Below are positions 7,968 through 15,822 of a stretch of 64,000 nt of DNA, in pieces. The notes under the pieces are model-generated. The model was not told where the DNA came from, ran no database searches, and saw only the letters and a program-made list of their open reading frames with translations. Location of the stretch: positions 62,001-126,000 of the forward strand of contig NZ_NPJG01000038.1 of NCBI RefSeq assembly GCF_002251245.1, given 5' to 3'. Numbering within the stretch: the first letter of the stretch is position 1; every line of letters starts with the position of its first letter. The DNA is from Prevotella sp. P5-92 (lineage in GTDB: Bacteria; Bacteroidota; Bacteroidia; Bacteroidales; Bacteroidaceae). Position numbers and translations under genes: made by a program.

Positions 7968-10900
7968 TTAAAAAGTGAGTCCAAGTCCGAAGGTGAATGT
8001 TCTTGATGACGGATAAGAGTAGATATCCACGCCACGACGTGACGAGTCGTTACCGAAGGCGTTCACCTCGGGGTCATACCAGCTGTAGTTGGTGATGGTA
8101 AAGACGTTGGTGGCGGTGAAGCTGAACAGCACCTGCTCGATGCCAGGAATGGGTCGTGGCAGACGGTAGCTGAGCGAGATATTCTTCAGTTTGAGATACG
8201 ATCCGTTTTCCACGTAGCGGTCGCTGAGCAAGAACGTACGGTTATATCCTCCCGTAGCCTTTGGCCATGCTGCGTTCTCGTAGTTGTCGGCTGTCCATCG
8301 ACTGTTATACACGTCGGTAGGAATATTTCCGATGTTAGCCACCTGCACGTCCATAAGGTTTCCGTTGAAGATGTCGTTGCCCACCGAGCCTTGTAGCAGG
8401 AAGCTCAGCGAGAGGTTTTTCCACGAGATATTGTTTGTAAGACCGAAGGTGAAGTCGGGGTTGGTGTCGCCGATGATGGTTCGGTCGGCCTCTGTGATGG
8501 CTCCGTCGCCGTTGAGGTCGCGGTATTTTATCTCGCCCACCTTGCTCAGCACCACGGCATCCTTAGCGGTGGCATATTGCGGGTCGGCCCTCACCTCTTG
8601 TATATTGTCGTAAAATCCGTCCTCTACATATCCGTAGATGGCGCCTATTGGGCAGCCGTTGCGCTGAATGAAGATATTGTCGGCTCCATACCACAGTGTG
8701 CGTGCAAACTGGTCGCCTTCGAGTCCGCCAATGGAGTTCTTGTTGAAGGCGATGTTGCCGTTGAGGTTCCATTTCCAGTCTTTGCCGTCAACGGGTGTTG
8801 CTCCGAGGGTTATCTCAAGACCTTTGTTGGTGACATTGCCCGTGTTGGTGAGCATGTTTGAGAAGCCGTTGCTTGGAGCGATGATCACCTCCTGGAGCAG
8901 GTCGCGCGTCTTCTTGTAGTAGAAATCGACGGTAAGGGTCAGTCTGTTCTTAAACCATCCGAAGTCAATACCTGCATTCCACTGCTTTGTCGTCTCCCAC
9001 TTGATGTTTGGATCTACTGGTCCGCGCCACGAGATGTCGGCGGCACCTGACGACAGCGAGCCGCCAAACGGGAAGTTGGCAGTGTCGAGCTGCGAGTTGA
9101 TGCGGTAAGAGCCGATGCCTTGGTTTCCTGTCTCACCGTAGCTGACGCGGAACTTGAGGTTGCTGAAGATGTTGAGGTCTTTGATGAATGTCTCCTCCGA
9201 GGCGCGCCATGCGAGTGCTCCGGAGAGGAATGTCGCCCACTTGTTGGCGTCGGCAAACTTCGAGCTGCCGTCGGTACGGAAGCTGGCTGTCATGATATAC
9301 TTGTCGGCGAGAGTGTAGTTGACGCGTCCGAGGAACGAGGCGAGACGCTGCTGTCCCTTGTCGCCTGAGAGTGTGGCCTTGTCGAGTGCACGGCTGAGGT
9401 CGTTGGCTCCCGTGAGGTCGTCGGGGAAGTTGGTGGCCACCTGCTGGTCGCTTGTCCAGTTGCTGCTTTCGAGCGTGAACGCGCCCATCACGTTGATGTG
9501 ATGTATCTTAGCGAAGGTGTTGTCGTAAGTGAGTATCGACTCGGCAGTGAGGCTTTTCCACGTGTTGTGTCCCACGCTGGCCTTTCCGTTGATAGGAGTT
9601 TTTCCTTCCTGTGTCTCACGTCCGTAGTAGCTCTTTCGGTCTTGTGAGTTATATCCCAGTCCGAGGTTTTGGCGGAAGGTGAAGTTCTTGAGGAACTTTA
9701 TCTGCACAAACGAGCTACTGAAGTAGTTGGCTCCGTTGAGCTGGTCGATGGCGCTGCGCACGTATGCACCGGGGTTGGCGGCGAGCCAGTTGAGCTCGTC
9801 GGCTGTGGTGGTGTCCATATTCGGACCGTAAGTAGGAGGGAAGAGGAGTGCCGAGCGCACCACGCCGGTGTTGAAGCTCAGCGTGTTGGCAAAGTCGGTC
9901 ACCGAGGATGTGAAGCTCTGATTGGTGCCCACCTCAAGCCAGTCGGTCACCTTGCGCGAGATGTTGGCACGCAGTGCATAACGCTTATATCCCGAGTTTT
10001 TGATTATACCTTCCTGGTCGGCATAGTTGCCCGAGAAGCTATAGTAGCCGCGGTCGTCGCCGCCGCTCACATTAATATTATAGTCTTGCTGGAAGGCATT
10101 CTGGAAGATCTCGTCTTGCCAGTCGGCAGTGCCGAGCTGTGTGGCATTGCCATATTCGTCGTAGAACCATCCTCCGTTGCGGTAGTCTTCTGGCGCACCG
10201 GTGTATTTTCCGGTGTTGTAGTTTGGATGTCCGTCGGGATAATACTGATAGCCCCATGTTCCGGGATAAGGCAGCGTATTTGACTTCGAACCGTTATAGT
10301 AGCGATCATTGAGGTTCTGCTCGTTCACATATGTGGCGTATGTCACAGGGTCGAGCATGTCGATCTTCTTTGAGATGTTCTGCCATCCCCATGTGGCGTT
10401 GAACTCAACCTTCGGCTTACCGGCCTTACCCTTCTTTGTCTGGATAAGAACGACACCATTAGCACCGCGCGAACCGTAGATGGCCGTGGCGGAGGCGTCT
10501 TTGAGCACCTCTATCGACTCGATGTCGTGGGGATTGATAAAGCTCAGAGGGTTTGACTGCTGTTCGTTGGTCGTGGCGCCATTGGACGGTGTGCTGCCTG
10601 ATTCGAATGGAACACCATCAACGATAAACAGCGGTTGCGAACTGGTGGAGAACGAGTTGGTACCGCGCACCACGATGCTCATGCCACCGCCTGGTGCACC
10701 GTCGCTCTGCTGTATGTTCACACCGGCAATCTTTCCTTGCATACCGTGTGCCACATCGAGCGATCCGCCCTTCATCATGTCTTCTCCCTTGAGTTGCGAC
10801 AGTGCGCCTGAAAGGTCGCTCTTTTTCATTTGTCCGTAACCCACTACCACCACTTCGTCCATCACCTTCGAGTCTTCCTTAAGTTTCACGGTGATGGTGG

Positions 10901-11159
10901 TTTTTCCTGCGATGTTGATAGTCTGACTCACATAGCCTATGCTCGACACTACGATCTGGGTCTTGCCCTTTGGCACGCTGAGCGTGAAGTTTCCGTCGAA
11001 GTCGGCAACGCTGCCCACCGATGTTCCCTTCACCATGACCGTTGCGCCTATTAGCGGCTCTCCTTGGGTGGCGTCGAGCACCGTTCCGCGGAGTGTGGTC
11101 TGTGCCATGAGTGTCATGCTGGATATGAGTGCTAAGAATAGCAATGCAATTTTTCTCAT
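7968..11159 (-). CDS. susC: SusC/RagA-family TonB-dependent oligosaccharide transporter
   Basis: A 1063-residue outer-membrane transporter. In order: signal peptide (1-19), a carboxypeptidase-regulatory-like domain (about 22-95, TLRGTVLDATQGEPLIGATV), the SusC TonB-box region DEVVVVGYGQ (101-110), the plug domain (about 112-230, SIEVLKDASATAIYGSRGAN) and a 22-strand barrel ending in FTFGLGLTF. It imports oligosaccharides with SusD, powered by TonB-ExbBD; an ExbBD-TonB operon is present at 58-61 kb. It heads the importer unit. The 240-base gap upstream contains a terminator for the preceding gene and a 12-bp palindrome (11307-11318). Confidence 0.97.
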   Translation of the reverse strand: MRKIALLFLALISSMTLMAQTTLRGTVLDATQGEPLIGATVMVKGTSVGSVADFDGNFTLSVPKGKTQIVVSSIGYVSQTINIAGKTTITVKLKEDSKVMDEVVVVGYGQMKKSDLSGALSQLKGEDMMKGGSLDVAHGMQGKIAGVNIQQSDGAPGGGMSIVVRGTNSFSTSSQPLFIVDGVPFESGSTPSNGATTNEQQSNPLSFINPHDIESIEVLKDASATAIYGSRGANGVVLIQTKKGKAGKPKVEFNATWGWQNISKKIDMLDPVTYATYVNEQNLNDRYYNGSKSNTLPYPGTWGYQYYPDGHPNYNTGKYTGAPEDYRNGGWFYDEYGNATQLGTADWQDEIFQNAFQQDYNINVSGGDDRGYYSFSGNYADQEGIIKNSGYKRYALRANISRKVTDWLEVGTNQSFTSSVTDFANTLSFNTGVVRSALLFPPTYGPNMDTTTADELNWLAANPGAYVRSAIDQLNGANYFSSSFVQIKFLKNFTFRQNLGLGYNSQDRKSYYGRETQEGKTPINGKASVGHNTWKSLTAESILTYDNTFAKIHHINVMGAFTLESSNWTSDQQVATNFPDDLTGANDLSRALDKATLSGDKGQQRLASFLGRVNYTLADKYIMTASFRTDGSSKFADANKWATFLSGALAWRASEETFIKDLNIFSNLKFRVSYGETGNQGIGSYRINSQLDTANFPFGGSLSSGAADISWRGPVDPNIKWETTKQWNAGIDFGWFKNRLTLTVDFYYKKTRDLLQEVIIAPSNGFSNMLTNTGNVTNKGLEITLGATPVDGKDWKWNLNGNIAFNKNSIGGLEGDQFARTLWYGADNIFIQRNGCPIGAIYGYVEDGFYDNIQEVRADPQYATAKDAVVLSKVGEIKYRDLNGDGAITEADRTIIGDTNPDFTFGLTNNISWKNLSLSFLLQGSVGNDIFNGNLMDVQVANIGNIPTDVYNSRWTADNYENAAWPKATGGYNRTFLLSDRYVENGSYLKLKNISLSYRLPRPIPGIEQVLFSFTATNVFTITNYSWYDPEVNAFGNDSSRRGVDIYSYPSSRTFTFGLGLTF

Positions 11160-11306
11160 AGTTTTTTGTTTACGTTATTTATTTTTTGTTTATTTGTTGT
11201 CCGTTTCGTTTCTCCTCCCTGCTGTCTCCTCCTTTGACAATCGGTTTTTGTGGGAAGTCATCCCAATATTCTTTTTCCTTTCATTAGTTCTTTTTCTGAT
11301 AGCTAT

Positions 11307-11318
11307 GGAGTTAACTCC
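11307..11318. promoter_or_regulatory. Perfect 12-bp palindrome upstream of susC
   Basis: GGAGTTAACTCC lies about 150 bases before the susC start, between the terminator of the preceding gene and susC. A second half-site (TTAACTC) follows at 11325. A palindrome here could be an operator for the locus regulator, which is not in the window. No standard promoter boxes were found in this gap. Confidence 0.3.
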
Positions 11319-11343
11319 TTATATTAACTCTCATAATTAAACA

Positions 11344-11384
11344 ATAGGGAAGCCATGGGCACTCTCGTTCCATGCCTTCCCTAT
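11344..11384 (-). terminator. Terminator after the 335-residue-class secreted protein gene
   Basis: A 15-bp stem with one mismatch (11344-11358 with 11370-11384) begins 18 bases after the stop codon at 11402. Minus-strand sequence after it is TGTTTAATTA, a short U-rich run. It separates this gene from susC. Confidence 0.65.
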
Positions 11385-11401
11385 GATACTGTAGTTATCT
11401 T

Positions 11402-12403
11402 TTATTTGTTGATATAAGTCTTACCGTTCATGATAAAGATCTTGGCACCGTTGCCCACACGCTGTCCGTTGAGGTTGTAACGAACGTTGTTCTGAGCCTT
11501 AGGAGCTGCGATGACGTCGCTGATGCCACTAGCTATCTCCTCATCTACTTCCTGCTTTGTCTTAGAAGTCAGATATACCTTCTTAACTTTGATAACAGTC
11601 TCGCCGTCGGGCTTTTCTGCTCCCTCACTTTGGAACGAATTCTGATAAGCATACTGCTCAATAGAGGCAACGCTTGAAATGTCGGCAGTAACGGTATAGG
11701 CAGTTTCTGATGCTGGCAGATCCATCTCAAATGCCAAGAAGTTAATCTTTCCATGACCAGTAACAGACTCTACCTCAATTACAGCAGTGTTGAAAGCCGA
11801 AACATCAGTAGCTCCAAGCCACTTGCTGTCCCATCCCCAGTCGCCTGCGGCAAGTGTGTGTGTTCCGCCTTCAGCATCAAGCACCATCACCTTCTCAATC
11901 TTGTCAGCCTCTGCCTTTGCAGCGAGATATTCCTCTTCGGTAGCGAAATATACGTCTTTTACATCAACCGTACCTGCTGACCCGGGATCCTGAAGAGCTA
12001 TTGAGAAGACTTTGTCCGAGAAATCGATATTAAGCTGTATTGCCATAATACCACCACCAGCGTTCAATACGAATTCCTGAGAGCCTTCGTTGAACTCAGC
12101 TCCCCACTGTCCGACGGTTCCCTTGCAATTGTACTGTACGATAGCCTTCATCTTGGCACATGTAGCAGCACTATACTCAAATACGATATAGTCATGCTCG
12201 GAAGCATCATAATAAGTAACGCCAGAGTCATCAGCTGTACCGTTACCATTGTCGATTACGTCACCTTGTCCAAGAGTTGTGATGGTGTTCCACGACCAAC
12301 CAGAGAATGTCATTGTTCCAGGAGTGAAGTTAGGAACGGTTTCCTTTGCACTTGCTGTCAAAGCACACAGTGCTACAGCGATAAGAGTAAAAAATTTCTT
12401 CAT
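11402..12403 (-). CDS. Secreted protein of unknown function, first gene of the mannan locus
   Basis: A 333-residue protein starting MKKFFTLIAVALCALTASA, a clear signal peptide; an ATG two codons upstream is also possible. The body is beta-rich with repeated Trp and Gly (FSGWSWNTITTLGQGDVIDN, LAAGDWGWDSKWLG) and looks like one or two carbohydrate-binding-type jelly-roll modules; no catalytic motif is seen. The last 30 residues (RYNLNGQRVGNGAKIFIMNG then KTYINK) have the form of the C-terminal domains common in Prevotella secreted proteins, similar to type IX secretion signals. It lies just upstream of susC but is separated from it by a terminator. A mannan-binding role is a guess from position. 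No named family was recognised. Confidence 0.75.
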   Translation of the reverse strand: MKKFFTLIAVALCALTASAKETVPNFTPGTMTFSGWSWNTITTLGQGDVIDNGNGTADDSGVTYYDASEHDYIVFEYSAATCAKMKAIVQYNCKGTVGQWGAEFNEGSQEFVLNAGGGIMAIQLNIDFSDKVFSIALQDPGSAGTVDVKDVYFATEEEYLAAKAEADKIEKVMVLDAEGGTHTLAAGDWGWDSKWLGATDVSAFNTAVIEVESVTGHGKINFLAFEMDLPASETAYTVTADISSVASIEQYAYQNSFQSEGAEKPDGETVIKVKKVYLTSKTKQEVDEEIASGISDVIAAPKAQNNVRYNLNGQRVGNGAKIFIMNGKTYINK

Positions 12404-12759
12404 AATCATTGTTATTTAAATTATTAATGTTTTTGATTCTATTTTCGGTGCAAAGGTACGTAAAAGATTGATATCTTGATGATATTATTTTGCTATTTAT
12501 TGATACTTTTCGCTCAAAACCATACAATTATCACAAATAATACTGCAAATTATATCAAAATAAAAAGTGTAATTTTACCACTTAACTAATACTTTTTCGA
12601 CATTTCCTTGTTTTTTAGCTTTTCACCTCAAAGCTATCCTCGCCAAGCCTTCACCTCTTTATATATATACATGCGCAAGCCTGGAAAATCCAGAAATATC
12701 CGAATCAAAAAAACTGGCACAAAAAAAACCAAGCGAAACATTCTTCACTTGGCTTTCTG
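12404..12759. other. Gap before the tRNA-Leu gene
   Basis: No gene was seen. The stretch is AT-rich. It holds a -7 type element TACCTTTG on the minus strand (12452-12459), a possible promoter for the secreted protein gene although no TTTG box lies at the standard distance, and the tRNA-Leu terminator at the right end. Confidence 0.45.
12721..12752 (-). terminator. Terminator of tRNA-Leu
   Basis: On the minus strand CCAAGTGAA pairs with TTCGCTTGG (one G-U pair) around a six-base loop and is followed by eight T residues. It starts eight bases after the tRNA 3' end. This is a classic intrinsic terminator. Confidence 0.8.
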
Positions 12760-12841
12760 TACCCAGAGCCGGGGTCGAACCGGCACGGATTGCTCCACTG
12801 GTGTTTGAGACCAGCGCGTCTACCGATTCCGCCATCTGGGC
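12760..12841 (-). tRNA. tRNA-Leu (anticodon CAA)
   Basis: The minus strand folds into a class II tRNA of 82 bases. The acceptor stem is GCCCAGA with TCTGGGT, the D-arm contains GGTAGACGC, the anticodon stem-loop CTGGTCTCAAACACCAG carries CAA, and the T-arm contains GGTTCGACCC. The long variable arm is typical of leucine tRNA. The CCA end is not encoded. A promoter lies just upstream and a terminator just downstream. Confidence 0.95.
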
Positions 12842-12854
12842 CTTATTTCGGGTG

Positions 12855-12885
12855 CAAAGGTACAATAAATTTGTGAACTGACAAA
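12855..12885 (-). promoter_or_regulatory. Promoter of tRNA-Leu
   Basis: On the minus strand TTTG (12882-12885), 19 bases, then TACCTTTG (12855-12862). This matches the Bacteroidota -33/-7 consensus and ends 14 bases before the tRNA 5' end. Confidence 0.75.
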
Positions 12886-12982
12886 GTTTTCCGCTAAAAA
12901 AATTAAAAAAATAGTGGATAATTCAAATATTATGCGTAACTTAGTGGCGCAAAAGAAAGAAAAACCTTAAAAATAAACATTT

Positions 12983-14074
12983 ATGAACACCAAGAACTAT
13001 TGCATAATATTGGCTGGAGGCAAGGGCAAAAGACTTTGGCCAAGCAGCCGCGACAATAAACCTAAGCAGTTTATCGACTTCTTCGGCGTAGGAAGGACAC
13101 AGCTCCAAGCCACCTACGACCGATTCGTAAAGATAATGCCGAAAGACAATATCCTTATCACTACCAACCAGGAATACGCCGCAATGGTAAAGGAGCAACT
13201 GCCCGACTTGCCCGACGACAATATCGTCATCGAGCAGGTGAACAGAAACACGGCGCCAAGCGTGGCATGGGGCATGCTGAAAATAGCCAACCGCGACATC
13301 GACGCACGCGTGATAGTGTCGCCATCAGACCTCTTCGTGCTCAACGAACAGGCCTTCGACGACAATGTCAACACTGCTCTCGACCTCGTGGGCGAACACA
13401 ACGTGGTGATAACCATGGGAGTGAAACCCACACGACCCGAACCGGGATACGGCTACATACAGCTCGGCGAACCCACACCCACCAAAGACGTATATCACGT
13501 CAGCTCGTTTACCGAGAAGCCTGAGCGCGAGTTTGCACAGGTGTTTGTGGATAGCGGCGAGTTCTACTGGAACACCGGCATGTTTCTCTCAAACATCACC
13601 ACCTTCATTAAGGCTTGCGAGAAACTGTTTGTCGAACTGACCTCGCTAATAAAGGAGAAGCTGCGTCCCGAAGAAGTGACGCCGCCCAACCTGCTGAACT
13701 TCCTCACACAGTATTACTCCTCCTTCCCCAACCTGTCTATCGACTACGGCGTGCTCGAACGCCTCGACAACGTGTGTGTGATGAAATGCTACTTCGGCTG
13801 GGCAGACCTCGGCACATGGCACTCCATATACGAATGCCTGAGAAGGGGCGAGGACGACAACGTGGTGATAGACTCTAACGTGATACTCGAAAACTGCAAG
13901 CAGAACGTCATCAGGATACCGAAAGAAAAACTTGCCGTGATCAACGGACTCGAAGGCTTCATCGTGGCCGAACACGACAACGTGCTGCTCATCTGCAAAA
14001 AAGGAGACACGTCGGGATTGATGAGAAAATATGTCAACGAGGTACAAATGAAATTCGGTCCAGAATTCATTTAA
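12983..14074 (+). CDS. manC: Mannose-1-phosphate guanylyltransferase
   Basis: A 363-residue nucleotidyltransferase that makes GDP-mannose from mannose-1-phosphate and GTP for glycan synthesis. The pyrophosphorylase signature LAGGKGKRLWPSSRDNKPKQ (10-29) is intact, and later FTEKPERE and FYWNTGMFL are typical of the family. Length matches the short form, without the C-terminal phosphomannose isomerase domain found in bifunctional enzymes. It lies next to, but opposite in strand from, the mannan locus, so a shared mannose metabolism is possible; it is more likely a housekeeping gene. A repeat-built stem-loop lies between it and the convergent HIT gene. Confidence 0.92.
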   Translation: MNTKNYCIILAGGKGKRLWPSSRDNKPKQFIDFFGVGRTQLQATYDRFVKIMPKDNILITTNQEYAAMVKEQLPDLPDDNIVIEQVNRNTAPSVAWGMLKIANRDIDARVIVSPSDLFVLNEQAFDDNVNTALDLVGEHNVVITMGVKPTRPEPGYGYIQLGEPTPTKDVYHVSSFTEKPEREFAQVFVDSGEFYWNTGMFLSNITTFIKACEKLFVELTSLIKEKLRPEEVTPPNLLNFLTQYYSSFPNLSIDYGVLERLDNVCVMKCYFGWADLGTWHSIYECLRRGEDDNVVIDSNVILENCKQNVIRIPKEKLAVINGLEGFIVAEHDNVLLICKKGDTSGLMRKYVNEVQMKFGPEFI

Positions 14075-14081
14075 AAACAGA

Positions 14082-14260
14082 TAAGGAAGTTAAAGAAGTT
14101 AAGAAAGAAGTTTCCCTAACCGAAGCGGAAAGACTAATGTCTTTAACTTCCTTAACTTCTTTAACTTCCTTAACTTCTTTAACTTCCTTAACTTCTTTAA
14201 CTTCCTTAACTTCTTTAACTTCCTTAACTTCCTTAACTTCTTTAACTTCTTTAACTTCCC
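14082..14260. repeat. GAAGTTAAR stem-loop element, copy 1
   Basis: This fills the gap between the convergent manC and HIT genes. The right arm (about 14142-14258) is 13 tandem copies of a 9-bp unit YTTAACTTC. The left arm (about 14086-14103) is two copies of its complement, GAAGTTAAA GAAGTTAAG. Between them is a core which, read on the minus strand, begins GACATTAGTCTTTCCGCTTC. The same unit, layout and core start recur at 17140-17264. The arms can pair, so a read-through RNA from either side would form a long hairpin; a shared terminator role for the two genes is possible. Confidence 0.85.
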
Positions 14261-14295
14261 TTTACTTTCAGAAGATGAGTTATAGATGAAAGTAG

Positions 14296-14685
14296 TTAGA
14301 AATTCTTTCTTATGCTTTCAGCTATCTGGCTGAACTCCTCCTCGGTGAGGCTCAGTTTCTCCTTGCGGAAGTCAACGTCGGCCTCCGAGTTCATGGGAAT
14401 GAGATGGATGTGGGCGTGAGGCACTTCAAGACCGAGCACCACCTGTGCCACCTTCCTGCATGGGAAAGCCTTCTTCAGTGCTGCCGCCACGCGCTTGGCA
14501 AACACCTGATATTCAGCCAACTCATCGTCGTCCATATCAAAAATGTAATCCACTTCGCGACGAGGTATCACCAGCGTGTGACCCTTTGCCACGGGATTGA
14601 TGTCGAGAAAAGCGTAAAACTTCTCGCTCTCGGCACATTTGTAGCTTGGTATCTCTCCAGCTGCAATCTTTGAGAAGATATCCAT
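14296..14685 (-). CDS. HIT-family nucleotide-binding hydrolase
   Basis: A 129-residue histidine-triad protein, a small cytoplasmic nucleotidyl hydrolase or transferase of the Hint branch. The triad HAHIHL (His90, His92, His94) near the C-terminus is intact and the early segment GEIPSYKCAESEKFYAFLDI is typical. It lies 43 bases after greA on the same strand, so the two are probably co-transcribed from the greA promoter. The natural substrate of such proteins is generally unclear. Confidence 0.93.
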   Translation of the reverse strand: MDIFSKIAAGEIPSYKCAESEKFYAFLDINPVAKGHTLVIPRREVDYIFDMDDDELAEYQVFAKRVAAALKKAFPCRKVAQVVLGLEVPHAHIHLIPMNSEADVDFRKEKLSLTEEEFSQIAESIRKNF

Positions 14686-14728
14686 AGAGTGATGATGTTT
14701 AAATTAATTTAATGTTGATTAAACGCAT

Positions 14729-15199
14729 TTATCCCACGATGCTAATGCTGTCGATACGGAGCTTGATGGTGCCGCGGGGAATCTTTATCTCCACCTCGTC
14801 GCCCACCTTCTTGCCCAGCAGTCCCTGAGCGATAGGAGTCTTGATAGAGATCTTGCCCTCGCGCAGGTTAGCCTCGTTCTCACTCACGATGACATAGGTC
14901 ATCTTGGTGTTAGTGGTAAGATTGGTCATCTCCACCTTAGAGAGGATCTGCACAATATCGCTGCTCAGACGAGACACGTCGATGATCTTCGCCTCGCTGA
15001 TGGCAAGCTTGAGTTTGTTAATCTTATCTTCAAGATGCGCCTGAGCCTCCTTGGCAGCATCATATTCGGAATTCTCGCTGAGGTCGCCCTTGTCGCGGGC
15101 TTCTGCTATAGCTGCTGACGCTTTAGGACGCTCAATACTTTCCAAACGTTTTAGTTCGGCCACCATGTTATCGTAGCCTTCTTGCGACATATAAGCCAT
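14729..15199 (-). CDS. greA: Transcription elongation factor GreA
   Basis: A 156-residue protein that helps stalled RNA polymerase by stimulating transcript cleavage. The start at 15199 gives MAYMSQEGYDNMVAELKRLE; a longer frame reaches back through the promoter region and is unlikely. The N-terminal coiled coil (about 10-75) carries the tip motif ARDKGDLSENSEYDAAKE, with the acidic residues that act at the polymerase active site. The C-terminal FKBP-like domain follows (about 80-156, TPIAQGLLGKKVGDEVEI). A good promoter sits at 15326-15357, and the HIT gene follows in the same unit. Confidence 0.97.
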   Translation of the reverse strand: MAYMSQEGYDNMVAELKRLESIERPKASAAIAEARDKGDLSENSEYDAAKEAQAHLEDKINKLKLAISEAKIIDVSRLSSDIVQILSKVEMTNLTTNTKMTYVIVSENEANLREGKISIKTPIAQGLLGKKVGDEVEIKIPRGTIKLRIDSISIVG

Positions 15200-15325
15200 A
15201 ATGATTTTTATAATTTTTAGGGTTAAACAAATTGTCTCTTCCGTGTGACACGAAAAAAAATAGAATTCCAACATCCCTGATGCCGGAATCCCAATATTCT
15301 TTGCGTCTCTACACTTAATCTGCTG

Positions 15326-15357
15326 CAAAGGTAAGCATTATTTTTCAATCCACCAAA
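15326..15357 (-). promoter_or_regulatory. Promoter of greA-HIT
   Basis: Minus-strand TTTG (15354-15357), 20 bases, then TACCTTTG (15326-15333): a textbook match to the Bacteroidota vegetative promoter, about 125 bases upstream of greA. Confidence 0.8.
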
Positions 15358-15380
15358 CTTTTTCCCCAAAAAATAAAATA

Positions 15381-15416
15381 ATTCAGCCCAACAACGTCAT
15401 CGTTGTCGGGCTGAAT
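15381..15416 (-). terminator. Intrinsic terminator-like hairpin
   Basis: ATTCAGCCC and ACAACG pair with CGTTGT and GGGCTGAAT with one mismatch and a four-base loop. On the minus strand it is followed by TATTTTATTTTTTGG. It would end transcripts coming from the PAP2 gene or from the possible RNA at 15381-15660, before the greA promoter. Confidence 0.7.
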
Positions 15417-15660
15417 CCTGAAAATTTTGGAAAATTTTCGTTGCGTTGCAATCACTTGAAGTCTCACGACTTAGGTCTTGCGTTACCTAAAATACTAACC
15501 TATTACCTAACTAAAAACTAAATAACTAACCTATCAAACGAAACAAATCAATCTTATTACCTAAATAACCTCTATAACTAAAAATCAAATCCAAATGTGT
15601 TCCCCATCCTACAAATCTTATACCTTATCAGGCTTTGTTAAATACCTACTTGTCTTTTGA
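15381..15660 (-). ncRNA. Possible structured non-coding RNA or long 3' UTR
   Basis: On the minus strand the stretch begins about 6 bases after a TATCTTTG -7 element (15666-15673) and ends in a strong hairpin with a U-rich tail (15381-15416). Before that hairpin it can form AAGTC-GTGA-GACTT and GAAAATTTT-CC-AAAATTTTC hairpins. The middle is rich in TTTAGTTAGGTAATAGG-like repeats, similar to the leader of the CE7 gene at 3031-3065. It has no open frame of note. No -33 TTTG box lies at the standard distance, so independent transcription is unproven. Confidence 0.35.
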
Positions 15661-15822
15661 CGATGCAAAGATACGACGATTTTCTCAATACCGTATCATT
15701 TTTCATGCCGTTTTTGCATTTTTTCCGTTTTATTTTGATACATATCAAATTTCTGTGTTCGCACACAACTATTACAAATGTGCCATAAGATAAATCTATA
15801 AATTTCTTAAATCGCCTATATA

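Larger units (their letters stand above)
15200..15822. other. 623-base gap between greA and the PAP2 gene
   Basis: No protein gene was seen. Right of the greA promoter is a terminator-like hairpin (15381-15416), then about 250 bases that read on the minus strand as a G/T-rich, structured stretch, then a -7 type element (15666-15673). It may be the 3' untranslated end of the PAP2 transcript or a separate non-coding RNA; see that entry. Confidence 0.5.

Noticed and set aside
12659-12865. Open frame across the tRNA-Leu gene
   Set aside because: It covers the tRNA and its terminator and is not a protein gene.
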